From Micromonospora sp. WMMD1128 (GTDB lineage Bacteria; Actinomycetota; Actinomycetes; Mycobacteriales; Micromonosporaceae), in NCBI RefSeq assembly GCF_027497235.1, contig NZ_CP114902.1, forward strand, positions 4,366,001 to 4,430,000: a stretch of 64,000 nucleotides of DNA, in the 5' to 3' direction. The position numbers and the translations under genes are program-made. How positions within the stretch are numbered: the first letter of the stretch is position 1; each line of letters starts with the position of its first letter. Under the pieces are notes generated by a model. It made no database searches. It was not told where the DNA came from and saw nothing but the letters and a program-made list of their open reading frames with translations. Shown piece after piece: positions 1 through 8,870 of this stretch.

Positions 1-1
1 G

Positions 2-2227
2 TTGTCCGCGGCCCAGGCCACGGTGCGCACGATGACCGGCGGCATGTCCGACGACATCGTGGTGCAGCTCGCCGACGGCGTCTACCGGGTGACCTCGCCG
101 CTGACGTTCGGCGCGGCCGACTCCGGGACGAACGGCCACACCGTGCGCTGGCAGGCCGCGTCCGGCGCGCACCCGGTGATCAGCGGGGCGAAGCAGGTGA
201 CCGGCTGGTCCGTCGCCGATTCCGGCCGCAACATCTGGAAGGCCACCGTCGGCGCCGGGCAGGACACCCGGCAGCTCTACGTCGACGGCCAGGTCGCCAC
301 CCGGGCCCGTACGCAGGTGAACCGGTCGGACTTCAGCGCCTCGGCCAGCGGGCTGCGGATCACCAACGGCAACCTGAACTACCTGAACAACGTCGCCAAC
401 GCCAACCGGGTCGAGGTCGAGGGCGTCAACTCGTTCACCGACCGCTACTCGCCGGTGCAGAGCATCAGCGGCGGCATGCTCACCATGGCGCAGCCGGCGT
501 GGAACAACAACAACTTCGGCTACGACACCCTGATGAACCCGTTCCGGGCCGGGCCCTTCTACCTGGTGAACGCGTACGAGTTCCTCGACTCGCCGGGTGA
601 GTGGTACGTCAACACCGGCACCGGCACGCTCTACTACATCCCGCGCTCCGGCCAGAACATGTCGAACGTCGACGTCGAGTTCCCGGTGGTGCAGTCCCTG
701 GTCCAGGTCGGCGGCAGCTACGCCAACCCGGCGCACCACATCGCGTTCAGCGGCATCACCTTCACCGGCACCAGTTGGCTGGGCCCCAGCAGCAACCAGG
801 GTTGGGTCGACCAGCAGACCGGCTCGTACATCGCCGGCAACTGGTCGTGGCCCGGGTTCGGCTCCTGCACCTCCGGCTGCCAGCAGTTCGAGGCGGCCCG
901 GCCGAACTGGTTCCAGATGCCCGCCGCGGTGCAGGTCTCGGCCGCCAACACCATCACGTTCAGCGACTCCCAGTTCGTCAACCTGGGACAGACGGCCGTC
1001 GGCATCGGCAACGACGCCAACGCGCACGGCACCGGCGTGGGCCTGGGCGCCAGCAACATCACCGTCACCCGCTCCGAGATCGCCCGGAACGCCGCCGGCG
1101 GCTTCGTCATCGGCGGCGTGCGCGCTGACGCCCACCACCCGAGCGACACCCGGATGACCAACCGGGACATCACCGTCAGCAACAACCGGATCCACGACCT
1201 CGGCCTCGACTACCGGGGCATCAGCTCGGTGCTGCCCACCTACGTCACCAACGCCACGATCAGCCACAACGAGATCTACAACCTGCCCTACTCGGGCATC
1301 ACCATCGGGTACGGCTGGGGATCGAACGACGCCGGCGGCAACAACGAGTACGCCAACCGCGGCCTCTACAACTACCAGCCGCGCTACAGCACGCCGACGA
1401 CCGCGTCCAACAACCGGGTGGTCGGCAACTACGTCCACGACGTGATGCAGCAGATGAACGACGGCGGATGCATCTACACCCTGGGGTGGGACCCGAACGC
1501 GCTGATCAGTGAGAACTACTGCCTGCGCACCAACGGCTACTTCGGCGTCTACTTCGACGAGGGCTCGAAGTACTACACCGTCACCAACAACGTGTTCGCC
1601 AACACCGGCACCTGGGCCACCGCCAACTACTGGGGCGGCGAGAACATGGGCAACTGGACGGTCACCAACAACTGGTCGACCAACGGCAGCACGAACGTCA
1701 CCAACGGCGACCGGGGCAACGTCGTCTACGGCAACACGACTGTCGGCAACGGCAGTTGGCCGTCCGGCGCGCAGAGCGTGATGAACTCCGCCGGCCCGCA
1801 GGGCACCGGCGGCCCCACCACCCCGCCGCCCACCGGCGGCGCCCGGCAGATCGTCGGCGGGCAGTCCGGCCGGTGCGTGGACGTGCCGAACTCGTCCACC
1901 ACCAACGGCACCCAGGTGCAGCTCTGGGACTGCGGCAGCGCCAGCGGCCAACGCTTCACCGTCACCGCCGGCCGGCAACTCCAGGTGTACGGGACCAAGT
2001 GCCTGGACGCCAACGGCCAGGGCACCAGCAACGGCACCGCCGTGATCATCTGGGACTGCAACGGCCAGGCCAACCAACAGTGGAACGTCAACGCCAACGG
2101 CACCATCACCGGCCAACAGTCCGGCCTGTGCCTGGACGCCAACGCCGCCGGCACCACGAACGGCACCAAGCTGATCCTCTGGACCTGCAACGGCCAGGCC
2201 AACCAGCAGTGGAGCCTGCGCGGCTGA
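2..2227 (+). CDS. Right-handed beta-helix protein with C-terminal ricin-type lectin domain (5' partial)
   Basis: The frame is open at the left edge, so the N-terminus and any signal peptide are missing. About 600 visible residues are rich in short Asn/Gly/Thr turns with repeated I-T-V-x-N patterns, typical of secreted parallel beta-helix carbohydrate-active proteins. After a Gly/Thr/Pro linker (about residues 600-615) comes a beta-trefoil of three repeats. These end in QRF, QQW and QQW and share W-[DT]-C-[GN], the ricin/CBM13 signature. The likely role is extracellular binding and attack of plant polysaccharide. The catalytic class cannot be fixed, because beta-helices include lyases, hydrolases and epimerases. 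It lies 33 nt upstream of a sugar-binding lipoprotein gene on the same strand, so shared transcription is likely. Confidence 0.8.
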   Translation: MSAAQATVRTMTGGMSDDIVVQLADGVYRVTSPLTFGAADSGTNGHTVRWQAASGAHPVISGAKQVTGWSVADSGRNIWKATVGAGQDTRQLYVDGQVATRARTQVNRSDFSASASGLRITNGNLNYLNNVANANRVEVEGVNSFTDRYSPVQSISGGMLTMAQPAWNNNNFGYDTLMNPFRAGPFYLVNAYEFLDSPGEWYVNTGTGTLYYIPRSGQNMSNVDVEFPVVQSLVQVGGSYANPAHHIAFSGITFTGTSWLGPSSNQGWVDQQTGSYIAGNWSWPGFGSCTSGCQQFEAARPNWFQMPAAVQVSAANTITFSDSQFVNLGQTAVGIGNDANAHGTGVGLGASNITVTRSEIARNAAGGFVIGGVRADAHHPSDTRMTNRDITVSNNRIHDLGLDYRGISSVLPTYVTNATISHNEIYNLPYSGITIGYGWGSNDAGGNNEYANRGLYNYQPRYSTPTTASNNRVVGNYVHDVMQQMNDGGCIYTLGWDPNALISENYCLRTNGYFGVYFDEGSKYYTVTNNVFANTGTWATANYWGGENMGNWTVTNNWSTNGSTNVTNGDRGNVVYGNTTVGNGSWPSGAQSVMNSAGPQGTGGPTTPPPTGGARQIVGGQSGRCVDVPNSSTTNGTQVQLWDCGSASGQRFTVTAGRQLQVYGTKCLDANGQGTSNGTAVIIWDCNGQANQQWNVNANGTITGQQSGLCLDANAAGTTNGTKLILWTCNGQANQQWSLRG

Positions 2228-2260
2228 CCGGGCCGGCAGCGATCGGGAAGGACCACCGAC

Positions 2261-3625
2261 ATGGCACACGTACCGCGCGTCAACGCCGCCCGCCGGTCGC
2301 TGCTCGCCGCCGGCGTCGTGGGGACGATCGCCGGCGTCCTGGCGCTGACCGGGTGCGGCAAGGACGAGTCCTCCCCTGGCGCCTACGGCTTCCCCCAGGT
2401 CACGCAGGACGACAAGGCCACCATCACGGTCTGGGTGGACGCCGACCGCTCGAAGGCGGTCGACGCGTTCCGGAAGGCGCACCCCGACGTCGCGCTCAAG
2501 GTGGAGTCGTACGACGGGTCGGCCAACGGCTCCAACTCGTTCCGCACCAAGATCCAACTCTTCGACCGGGCGGGCAGCGGCTGGCCCGACGTCGTGTTCT
2601 CCACCCAGAACAACGACGCGGCGTGGGCCAGCCAGCAGAGCAACGGCAAGCAGGCGTTCGCGGCCGTGCTCGACCGCGGACTGGTCCCGAGCGGCGTGCT
2701 CGACGGGTTCACCACGGGCGCGCTGAATCCGTGCACGGTGGACGGCAAGGTGTACTGCCTGCGCAACGACCTGGCCCAGGTGGTGCTCTGGTACAACCGG
2801 AAGCTGCTCGACGACTTCGGGTACACCCTGCCCGCCACCTGGGAGGACTACCAGGCGCTGGGCGAGCGGGTGGCACGCGAGCACCCCGGCTATCTGGTGG
2901 GCACGGTCGGTGACCCGTGGACCCCGGAGATCTACTTCTGGGGCAGCAGGTGCCAGGCCAACGGCATCACCGGCCCCCACGCGGTGACGGTGCACACGGA
3001 CAGCACCGAGTGCCGGCGCGCCGCGACGCTCGTCGACACGCTGGTCCGCAACCGCACCGCACCCAACATCAGCGTCTTCACCCCCGAGTTCGTCAAGACG
3101 TACGCGGACAAGGTGCTGATGCTGCCCGGCCCGGCCTGGTACGCCGGTGCCATCTTCCACAACCCGCAGTCCCTCGACGTGCCCGCCGGACAGCTCGGCG
3201 TCGCGGCCCCGCTGCCCTGGCGGGGAGAGGAGCCGGTCACCGGCAACGTCGGCGGCGGCACCTGGTTCGTCAGCAGCCACTCCCGCAACCTGAAGGCGGC
3301 GGCGGCGTTCGTCGAGTTCGTCACGACCGCCGACGACTACCAGGTGGCGCTCGCTCCCGGCTACCCGGCGTACGCGCCGGCCGCCGAGAAGTGGATCAAG
3401 CAGCAGGAGGCGAGCGGTTACTACGCCACCGACCTCGGGCCGGTCACCGAGGCCGGGGCGATAATCTGGAACGGCTGGGGCTCCGGCGTCTTCAGCCAGG
3501 AGGCGATCTGGGCCAAGACGGTCACCCCGGCGATCGCGAGCGGCCGGCGCGTGGCCGACCTGCTCCCCGAGTGGGAGCAGGCGATCAGGAACCAGGCCCA
3601 GGTCAACGGCTACACGGTCAAGTGA
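2261..3625 (+). CDS. Sugar ABC transporter substrate-binding lipoprotein
   Basis: 454 residues. The N-terminus has Arg residues, a hydrophobic stretch and the lipobox L-T-G-C with Cys32, so the mature protein should be lipid-anchored outside the membrane. The rest resembles family-1 extracellular solute-binding proteins (maltose/multiple-sugar type): N-terminal T-I-T-V-W, a Y-N-R-K-L-L-D segment near residue 175, and a late G-N-V-G-G-G-T-W-F segment. The start is the ATG at 2261, with GGGAAGGA about 7-10 nt upstream. Two MalF/MalG-like permeases follow at once. No ATPase is encoded nearby, so a shared MsiK-type ATPase encoded elsewhere is likely. The substrate is unknown. The neighbouring beta-helix and enolase-superfamily genes suggest an oligosaccharide or a uronate-containing sugar. 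Confidence 0.9.
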   Translation: MAHVPRVNAARRSLLAAGVVGTIAGVLALTGCGKDESSPGAYGFPQVTQDDKATITVWVDADRSKAVDAFRKAHPDVALKVESYDGSANGSNSFRTKIQLFDRAGSGWPDVVFSTQNNDAAWASQQSNGKQAFAAVLDRGLVPSGVLDGFTTGALNPCTVDGKVYCLRNDLAQVVLWYNRKLLDDFGYTLPATWEDYQALGERVAREHPGYLVGTVGDPWTPEIYFWGSRCQANGITGPHAVTVHTDSTECRRAATLVDTLVRNRTAPNISVFTPEFVKTYADKVLMLPGPAWYAGAIFHNPQSLDVPAGQLGVAAPLPWRGEEPVTGNVGGGTWFVSSHSRNLKAAAAFVEFVTTADDYQVALAPGYPAYAPAAEKWIKQQEASGYYATDLGPVTEAGAIIWNGWGSGVFSQEAIWAKTVTPAIASGRRVADLLPEWEQAIRNQAQVNGYTVK

Positions 3626-3630
3626 CGCCG

Positions 3631-4509
3631 ATGGCGGCCGGCGGCACGAGAGGGCGCGGCGCGCTGAGCTACGGCTTCGTCGCGGCGTACGCGGCGCTGG
3701 CCCTGGCGTTCGGCGTGCTGCCCGCTCTCTACGCCCTCTGGCTGGCGTTCACCACCGGGGCCGGCGGCTTCGCCGGGCTGGACAACTTCACCCGGGTGCT
3801 CGGCGACTTCCGGTTCGGGCCGGCCGTCGCCCACGTCGCGCTCTACCTGGTGATCTGGCTCGCCGCGCTCGTCGTGCTGGTGTCGTTCCTGGCCGTCGTC
3901 GTGCACGCGGTGCGGGTGCGCTGGCTCAGCCGCACCCTCCGGCTCGTCTTCTATCTGCCCGGCGCGGTGGCCGGCGCGTCGAGCGTGCTGCTCTGGCTGT
4001 TCGTGCTCGACCCCACCGCGAGCCCGGTCAGCGGCCTGCTGCGCCTGTTCGGCTTCCACAGTTTCGTGCAGGTCATCGTGCCGGGGAACCTGCCCGCGAT
4101 CTTCGCGATCATCGCGTTCTGGACCGGCGCGGGCGGGTGGGTCGTCATCATGTACGGCGCGTTGAACACCATCGGCGCGGAGGTGATCGAGGCCGCCCGC
4201 ATCGACGGGGCGAACGCCGTCCAGATCGCCTGGCACGTCCAGCTCCCGCTGCTACGCAAGTGGATCTCGTACATGGGCATCATGTCGCTCGCCGCCGGCA
4301 CCCAGCTCTTCGTCGAGCCGCAACTGCTCTCGCAGGCGAGCAACGCGGTCGTGCCGAACGACTACTCGCTCAACCAACTGGCCTACCAGTACGCCTTCCA
4401 ACACAACGACTTCAACGGCGCGGCGGCCATCTCGCTGCTGCTCCTCGTCGTCGCCCTCGCCCTGTCCGCCGTCTTCGTGGTGCGCGGCGGCCTGTTCGGA
4501 ACGGACTGA
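3631..4509 (+). CDS. Sugar ABC transporter permease (MalF type)
   Basis: 292 residues from the ATG at 3631; a GTG at 3622 overlapping the upstream stop is an alternative. There are about six hydrophobic segments. The ABC permease loop carries the EAA motif E-A-A-R-I-D-G-A in the second half, which contacts the ATPase. It forms the membrane channel with the next gene. It starts 5 nt after the binding-protein stop, so translation is probably coupled. A much longer in-frame opening reaches back to 2917 but only overlaps the binding-protein gene in another frame, so it is rejected. Confidence 0.9.
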   Translation: MAAGGTRGRGALSYGFVAAYAALALAFGVLPALYALWLAFTTGAGGFAGLDNFTRVLGDFRFGPAVAHVALYLVIWLAALVVLVSFLAVVVHAVRVRWLSRTLRLVFYLPGAVAGASSVLLWLFVLDPTASPVSGLLRLFGFHSFVQVIVPGNLPAIFAIIAFWTGAGGWVVIMYGALNTIGAEVIEAARIDGANAVQIAWHVQLPLLRKWISYMGIMSLAAGTQLFVEPQLLSQASNAVVPNDYSLNQLAYQYAFQHNDFNGAAAISLLLLVVALALSAVFVVRGGLFGTD

Positions 4510-4513
4510 CGCC

Positions 4514-5380
4514 ATGACGGCACGCGCCGGCCGGGCGGTGCTCGGGGCCGTGGTCACGGTCTTCGTGCTCTTCTTCGTCGTCCCGATCGTCTGGCTGCTG
4601 GTGGCCACCACCAAGTCGGCGCGCGATCTCGTCGGCACCGACCCGTTCCGCCCCGGTAGCCTCGGCGACCTGAGCGACAACTGGCACCAGCTCTTCGGGT
4701 TCCAGGACGGCGCGGTCACCACCTGGGTCGCCAACTCGGCCCTGTACGCGCTGAGCGCGCTCGTCATCACTGTGGCCGTCAGCATCCCGGCCGGGTACGC
4801 GCTGGCGCTCACCGAGTTCCGCCTGCGCCGGCTGCTGCTGGTGCTGACGCTCGTCGTCATGCTGATCCCGAACACCGCGCTGGTGCTGCCGATCTTCCTC
4901 GAACTCAACGTGGTGGGGCTGATCGGCAGCCCGCTGTCGGTGATCCTGCCGATGTCGTTCTTCCCGTTCGGCGTCTACCTCGCGTACGTCTACTTCTCCA
5001 CCGCGCTGCCGCGCGACCTGCTGGCGGCGGCGCGCATCGACGGGTGCGGCGAGTTCCAGGTCTTCGCCCGGATCGCGTTGCCGCTCGCCACCCCGATCGT
5101 GGCGCTCGTCGGGTTCTTCAGCTTCGTGCAGAGCTGGAACAACTTCTTCCTGCCCTTCGTGATGCTGCCCGCCAGCGACGGCTACCCGATCCAGGTCGGC
5201 CTGACCTCGCTGCTCGCCTCCACGCCGGCGTTCAACCCCAGTTCCGCCGGGGCCCAGTCGGTGCAGTTGCCGACGCTCGCCCTGGCCACCGTCGTCTCGG
5301 TGCTGCCGGTGCTCGTCGTCTTCGGATTCGCCCAGCGCTTCCTGGTCGCCGGCATGACGGCGGGCGGCACCAAGGATTGA
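4514..5380 (+). CDS. Sugar ABC transporter permease (MalG type)
   Basis: 288 residues with an N-terminal membrane segment (about residues 9-31), then five more. The permease loop has A-A-A-R-I-D-G-C, the EAA-type motif, followed by a P-L-A-T-P turn. A periplasmic stretch between the first two segments holds the D-L-V-G-T-D-P-F-R region usual for MalG-like proteins. The ATG lies 4 nt after the stop of the MalF-type gene. It pairs with that gene to form the heterodimeric channel of the importer. Confidence 0.9.
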   Translation: MTARAGRAVLGAVVTVFVLFFVVPIVWLLVATTKSARDLVGTDPFRPGSLGDLSDNWHQLFGFQDGAVTTWVANSALYALSALVITVAVSIPAGYALALTEFRLRRLLLVLTLVVMLIPNTALVLPIFLELNVVGLIGSPLSVILPMSFFPFGVYLAYVYFSTALPRDLLAAARIDGCGEFQVFARIALPLATPIVALVGFFSFVQSWNNFFLPFVMLPASDGYPIQVGLTSLLASTPAFNPSSAGAQSVQLPTLALATVVSVLPVLVVFGFAQRFLVAGMTAGGTKD

Positions 5381-5408
5381 CCACGACGCCCACGGAGGGG
5401 ACACCACT

Positions 5409-6548
5409 GTGAAGGTCACCGGCTACCGCAGCCGCACCACCGCGCACGACTGGGGACGGCTGATCGGCGACGCCAACGGGGTCATGCCGGATACCCGTAC
5501 CGCCGTGCCGGTGCTGATCCTGGAGACCGACTCGGGCCTGGAAGGCGTCGGTCTCGGCGCGCACCCGGAGGTCGAGCGGGTGTTCCGCGCGATCGACGGC
5601 GAGGATCCCCGGTCCGCCCCGGCGTTGTACGACCGGATGTTGAACCAGGTCTTCAAGACCGGCCACGCCGGCGCGACGTTCGGGACGATCGGCGCGATCG
5701 ACATGGCGCTGTGGGACCTCAAGGCGAAGGCCGCCGACGAGCCGCTCTGGCGCACCATCGGCGCCGCCGACCGGTTCGTCCCCGGCTACGCCTCCGGGCT
5801 GGACATCGCCCTCGACGACGACGCGCTCGGGCGGCTGTACGAACGCTTCGCCGAGCGCGGCTTCGGCGCCGCCAAGCTCAAGGGCGGCCACGACGTCGAA
5901 CGGGACCGGCGCCGGCTGGAGGCGATCCGGGCGATCCTCGGCCGCAACTCGCCCCGCCCGGCCCTGATGTTCGACGCGAACGAGGCGTGGAACCGCGCGC
6001 AGGCCGTCCGGTTCGTCACCGCGCTGGAGCGTACCGTCGACCTGACCTGGATCGAGGAACCGGTGCGCCGGTGGGACGCGGCAGGTCTCGCGTCGGTCCG
6101 CCGCGGCGTCCGGGCGGGGGTCGCCACCGGCGAGAACCTCACCGGCCTCGAACAGTACCGGCCGCTGCTGGACGCGGACGCCGTCGACGTCGTGCAGGTG
6201 GGCAGCGTCTGGGGCATCACCCACTTCCTGCGTACGGCCGCCGTGGCGCACGGACGGGACCTGCCGGTCAGCCCGGTGGCATACCACGCCAATCCACTCG
6301 CGCACGCCGCCGCCGCCGTGCCCAACCACCTGGCCTGCGAGATCCAGGACTTCTCCTGGCCGATCGGGTTGACGGTGGACCAGGAGATCGCGGACGGCGG
6401 CATCGTCCTCGGCGACCTGCCGGGCCTCGGCATCCGGGTCGACGAGCGACGCCTCGAAGCCGCTCCGGCGCTCACCGACCCGCCCGCGGCGGCCGGTCCG
6501 CACGTCCGCCCCGACCGGGCCGGGTTGCGCCTCGTCCCCGAGCGCTGA
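5409..6548 (+). CDS. Enolase-superfamily (mandelate racemase/muconate lactonizing type) sugar-acid enzyme
   Basis: 379 residues from the GTG at 5409, with GGAGGGG just upstream (about 5394-5400). Active-site features are visible: K-L-K at Lys156/Lys158, metal ligands Asp189 (F-D-A-N-E-A-W), Glu216 (W-I-E-E-P) and Glu242 (T-G-E-N), and His293 (A-Y-H-A-N). The enzyme should take a proton from the carbon next to a carboxylate using Mg2+, most likely as an acid-sugar dehydratase or epimerase. Substrate cannot be read from sequence. It lies 28 nt after the transporter, in the same operon, so the imported sugar or its acid is the probable substrate. A FadR-type regulator converges on it with a 1-nt gap. 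Confidence 0.85.
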   Translation: MKVTGYRSRTTAHDWGRLIGDANGVMPDTRTAVPVLILETDSGLEGVGLGAHPEVERVFRAIDGEDPRSAPALYDRMLNQVFKTGHAGATFGTIGAIDMALWDLKAKAADEPLWRTIGAADRFVPGYASGLDIALDDDALGRLYERFAERGFGAAKLKGGHDVERDRRRLEAIRAILGRNSPRPALMFDANEAWNRAQAVRFVTALERTVDLTWIEEPVRRWDAAGLASVRRGVRAGVATGENLTGLEQYRPLLDADAVDVVQVGSVWGITHFLRTAAVAHGRDLPVSPVAYHANPLAHAAAAVPNHLACEIQDFSWPIGLTVDQEIADGGIVLGDLPGLGIRVDERRLEAAPALTDPPAAAGPHVRPDRAGLRLVPER

Positions 6549-6549
6549 G

Positions 6550-7317
6550 TCACGCCGGGGCGCCGCCGGGCTCCGGCTCCTCGGGCGGCCCCTGGAACCG
6601 GCGTCGTTGCCAGGAACCGACGATGTGGTCCCGCATCGCCCGCTCGGCGCCCGCCACGTCCTGGCGGGAGATGGCGTCGACCACCCGCGCGTGCTCGTCG
6701 AGCGTCGACTCGAACGCGCTCTCGTACTTCAGCCCGTGGTAGCGGCTGCTCTCCAGCGCCCGCCGGTAGAGACGCTTGCAGATGTTCTCCGCCAGGCGGT
6801 TGCGGGACAGCTCCATGATCGTGAAGTGGAAGACCACGTCCGCCTGCCGGAACGAGTCGGTCTCGTGCCGGATCTCGCGCATCGCCGCGAGCGCGTGCTC
6901 GACCCGGGTCAGCTCCTCGGTCGTCCGCCGGCTCGCCAGGGTGCCCGCCATGGCCCCCTCCAGGCTGCCCCGGACCACGGTCAACTCGTCCAGAACCCCC
7001 AGCGACTCATCGTTGTCGATGAGCGCGGACAGCACGAACGGGTCCAGCATGTTCCACGAGCCGACCCGGGCCACCTGGGTCCCGCGACCCTGCGAGACCA
7101 CCACCAGGCCCTTCTCCTCGAGCCGCTTCACCGACTCGCGAATGACCGTGCGGCTCACGCCGAAATGCTCGCTGAGCGGCCCTTCCGGGGGAAGCATCTC
7201 GCCCTCGCCGAGCTGGCCGGTGACGACCAGCTCGACCAGCTCGCTCACCACCGCCACCCCCAGACGCTCCGCCGGGCGGCGAGGCGGGAAGGCGAACCCA
7301 TCGACGCGAGCCGTCAT
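6550..7317 (-). CDS. FadR-subfamily GntR transcriptional regulator
   Basis: 255 residues from the ATG at 7317 (AGGG about 7 nt before it); a GTG at 7323 is possible. An N-terminal winged helix-turn-helix has L-P-P-E-G-P-L-S then V-S-R-T-V-I-R-E-S-V-K-R-L. A C-terminal helical FCD ligand domain (about residues 100-240) includes F-H-F-T-I-M-E-L-S-R-N. FCD regulators usually bind organic or sugar acids. Its position, tail to tail with the enolase-superfamily gene, fits control of the sugar-acid operon, whose promoter is outside the window. Confidence 0.88.
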   Translation of the reverse strand: MTARVDGFAFPPRRPAERLGVAVVSELVELVVTGQLGEGEMLPPEGPLSEHFGVSRTVIRESVKRLEEKGLVVVSQGRGTQVARVGSWNMLDPFVLSALIDNDESLGVLDELTVVRGSLEGAMAGTLASRRTTEELTRVEHALAAMREIRHETDSFRQADVVFHFTIMELSRNRLAENICKRLYRRALESSRYHGLKYESAFESTLDEHARVVDAISRQDVAGAERAMRDHIVGSWQRRRFQGPPEEPEPGGAPA

Positions 7318-7360
7318 GGCCACACCCTAGCCGTACGGTGCCCGTTGCCGGCCGGCACAT

Positions 7361-7819
7361 CTAGGCGGTGAGCAGGCGCCGGATCCGCTCGTACTCGGCG
7401 GCCATCTCGGGTGTGGCGAGGAAGTCGTCGAGCGCGGCCGAGACCTGGTGGTCGACCTGCTCGATCGAGCGGATGGCCAGCTCGTAGATCTCGTCACGCC
7501 GGCCCGTCTCCCGGTAGGTCGTCAGGTGTTCGAGCGCCGAGACGACGGTCAGGAGCGCGGGATCCATGTCCCCGTCGCTGAGGATGCCGTCGTCGATGCG
7601 GGTCAGCAGCGCGCGCAGCTCGGCCGCGCCGGCCGTCCGGGCGCGGTCACAGGCGACGGCCAGCGCCGCCGCCGCGTCCTCGTCGAGCTCGTCCTCCGTC
7701 AGCAGGTCCTCGGCCCGGACCATGCGCTCCACCGTCTCGGCGCCGAAGACGCGGAGACTCTCGTCGCCGGCACCGGTGACCAGCCGTCGGATCTCCGCTT
7801 CGAGTTCGTCGTATCGCAC
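7361..7819 (-). CDS. Hypothetical acidic helical protein
   Basis: 152 residues from a GTG at 7819. It has no signal peptide or membrane segment, is strongly acidic (runs of Asp/Glu near residues 40-50) and is predicted mostly helical. I do not recognise the family. It lies between the FadR-type gene and a YcxB-like gene on the same strand, with short gaps (43 and 19 nt), so the three could be co-transcribed. Size and acidity are compatible with a small immunity-type or regulatory protein, but nothing specific supports that. Confidence 0.6.
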   Translation of the reverse strand: MRYDELEAEIRRLVTGAGDESLRVFGAETVERMVRAEDLLTEDELDEDAAAALAVACDRARTAGAAELRALLTRIDDGILSDGDMDPALLTVVSALEHLTTYRETGRRDEIYELAIRSIEQVDHQVSAALDDFLATPEMAAEYERIRRLLTA

Positions 7820-7838
7820 CGCCGCAGCTTATCGATCA

Positions 7839-8336
7839 TCACGGTCGCCGCAGCAGCCCACGTCCGGCCATGAAGGCGCGCAACGTGTCGTCGTCCCCGG
7901 GGGCCATCAGCCGGCGCGGGATCACGGTCGCCGGCATCCGGCCGACGTACACGATCCAGAACTCCGGGGTGTCCTCGACCCGGGCGACCCCGTCCCAGGC
8001 GATGCCGCCGGACTCCGAGCCGCTGCGCATCATGATGTTGTCGTCGGTGATGTCGTAGCCGCCGTCTACGGCGTAGCGGCCGGAGCGGCGTCGGGCGCGC
8101 CACCGCACCCAGGGTGAATAGAGCATCGACAACAGCCCGCCGACGATCAGCGCCGTCCACAGCGACGAGAACCGGCCGCCGGACGGGACCACCCGGGAGA
8201 CGACGAGACCGACCACCCCGACCGCCGCGAGGGCCGCGCCGACGTATCCGAACCGGCGCAGCCGCACCCTGGCGAGCGCGGCGGCCACTCGGCCCGGGTA
8301 GGCGGGATCGGCTGGTACGTCGAAACGGATGTGCAC
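7839..8336 (-). CDS. YcxB-like membrane protein
   Basis: 165 residues from the GTG at 8336. Two hydrophobic segments lie near residues 30-50 and 60-80. They are followed by a cytoplasmic beta-rich tail with I-A-W-D-G-V-A-R-V-E-D and a late P-R-R-L-M segment, as in YcxB-family C-terminal domains. Function of the family is unknown. Upstream in-frame sequence back to 8669 has no membrane-protein character and is left out. Confidence 0.65.
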   Translation of the reverse strand: MHIRFDVPADPAYPGRVAAALARVRLRRFGYVGAALAAVGVVGLVVSRVVPSGGRFSSLWTALIVGGLLSMLYSPWVRWRARRRSGRYAVDGGYDITDDNIMMRSGSESGGIAWDGVARVEDTPEFWIVYVGRMPATVIPRRLMAPGDDDTLRAFMAGRGLLRRP

Positions 8337-8386
8337 GCCCGAACGATAGTGCCCGGCGCGGCGGCGGGCGCGGGCCCCGCCGAACC

Positions 8387-8791
8387 TCAGGCGGCTGCGC
8401 GTCGGGCGGCGGTGATCTCGGCGTGGTGGTCGACCGCCCAGCCGGCCAGCGCGGAGAGCGGCTCCAGCAGGCTGGCACCGAGGGGCGTCAGCCGGTACTC
8501 GACGCTCGGCGGCGACGTCGGCAGCACCTCCCGCTCGACCAGGCCGTCGCTCTCCAGCGTGCGCAGCGTGCGGGTGAGCATCCGCTGGCTGATGCCCTCG
8601 ACGGCGCGGTTCAACTCGTTGAACCGGTACGGCCGCCGCCCCAGCAGGGTGACAAGCACAAGCGTCCACTTGTCACTGACCCGCCGCAGCACGTCGGTGA
8701 CCGGGCAGTGCTCGTACTCGCCGGCCGGAACGGGCTCCGGCAACCGGTGCCCGGTCAGCGCGGTACGCACACCGGTGTTTCCTGTGGCCAT
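8387..8791 (-). CDS. HxlR-family (MarR-like winged helix) regulator
   Basis: 134 residues from the ATG at 8791. The HxlR signature is plain: a Cys followed by P-V-T-D-V-L-R-R-V-S-D-K-W-T-L, then F-N-E-L, I-S-Q-R-M-L-T-R-T-L-R-L/T and Y-R-L-T-P-L-G. The single Cys near residue 29 is used for redox or aldehyde sensing in some relatives. It is divergent from an SDR gene 79 nt away, the usual layout for HxlR regulator/oxidoreductase pairs. Confidence 0.88.
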   Translation of the reverse strand: MATGNTGVRTALTGHRLPEPVPAGEYEHCPVTDVLRRVSDKWTLVLVTLLGRRPYRFNELNRAVEGISQRMLTRTLRTLESDGLVEREVLPTSPPSVEYRLTPLGASLLEPLSALAGWAVDHHAEITAARRAAA

Positions 8792-8807
8792 GAAAGTGCC
8801 TTCTTTC
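8792..8807. promoter_or_regulatory. Possible HxlR operator
   Basis: GAAAG-N6-CTTTC inverted repeat directly upstream of the HxlR start codon, in the gap shared with the divergent SDR gene. Short arms; weak evidence. Confidence 0.3.
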
Positions 8808-8870
8808 GCGTCCGCCCGGCCCCCGCCCAGGATGAGCACGGTCAACGGGAGACGGTAGTCGGGGGGCGGC

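Noticed and set aside
2917..3630. Upstream extension of the first permease
   Set aside because: It lies wholly inside the binding-protein gene in another frame and shows only basic low-complexity sequence; the first membrane segment comes after 3631.
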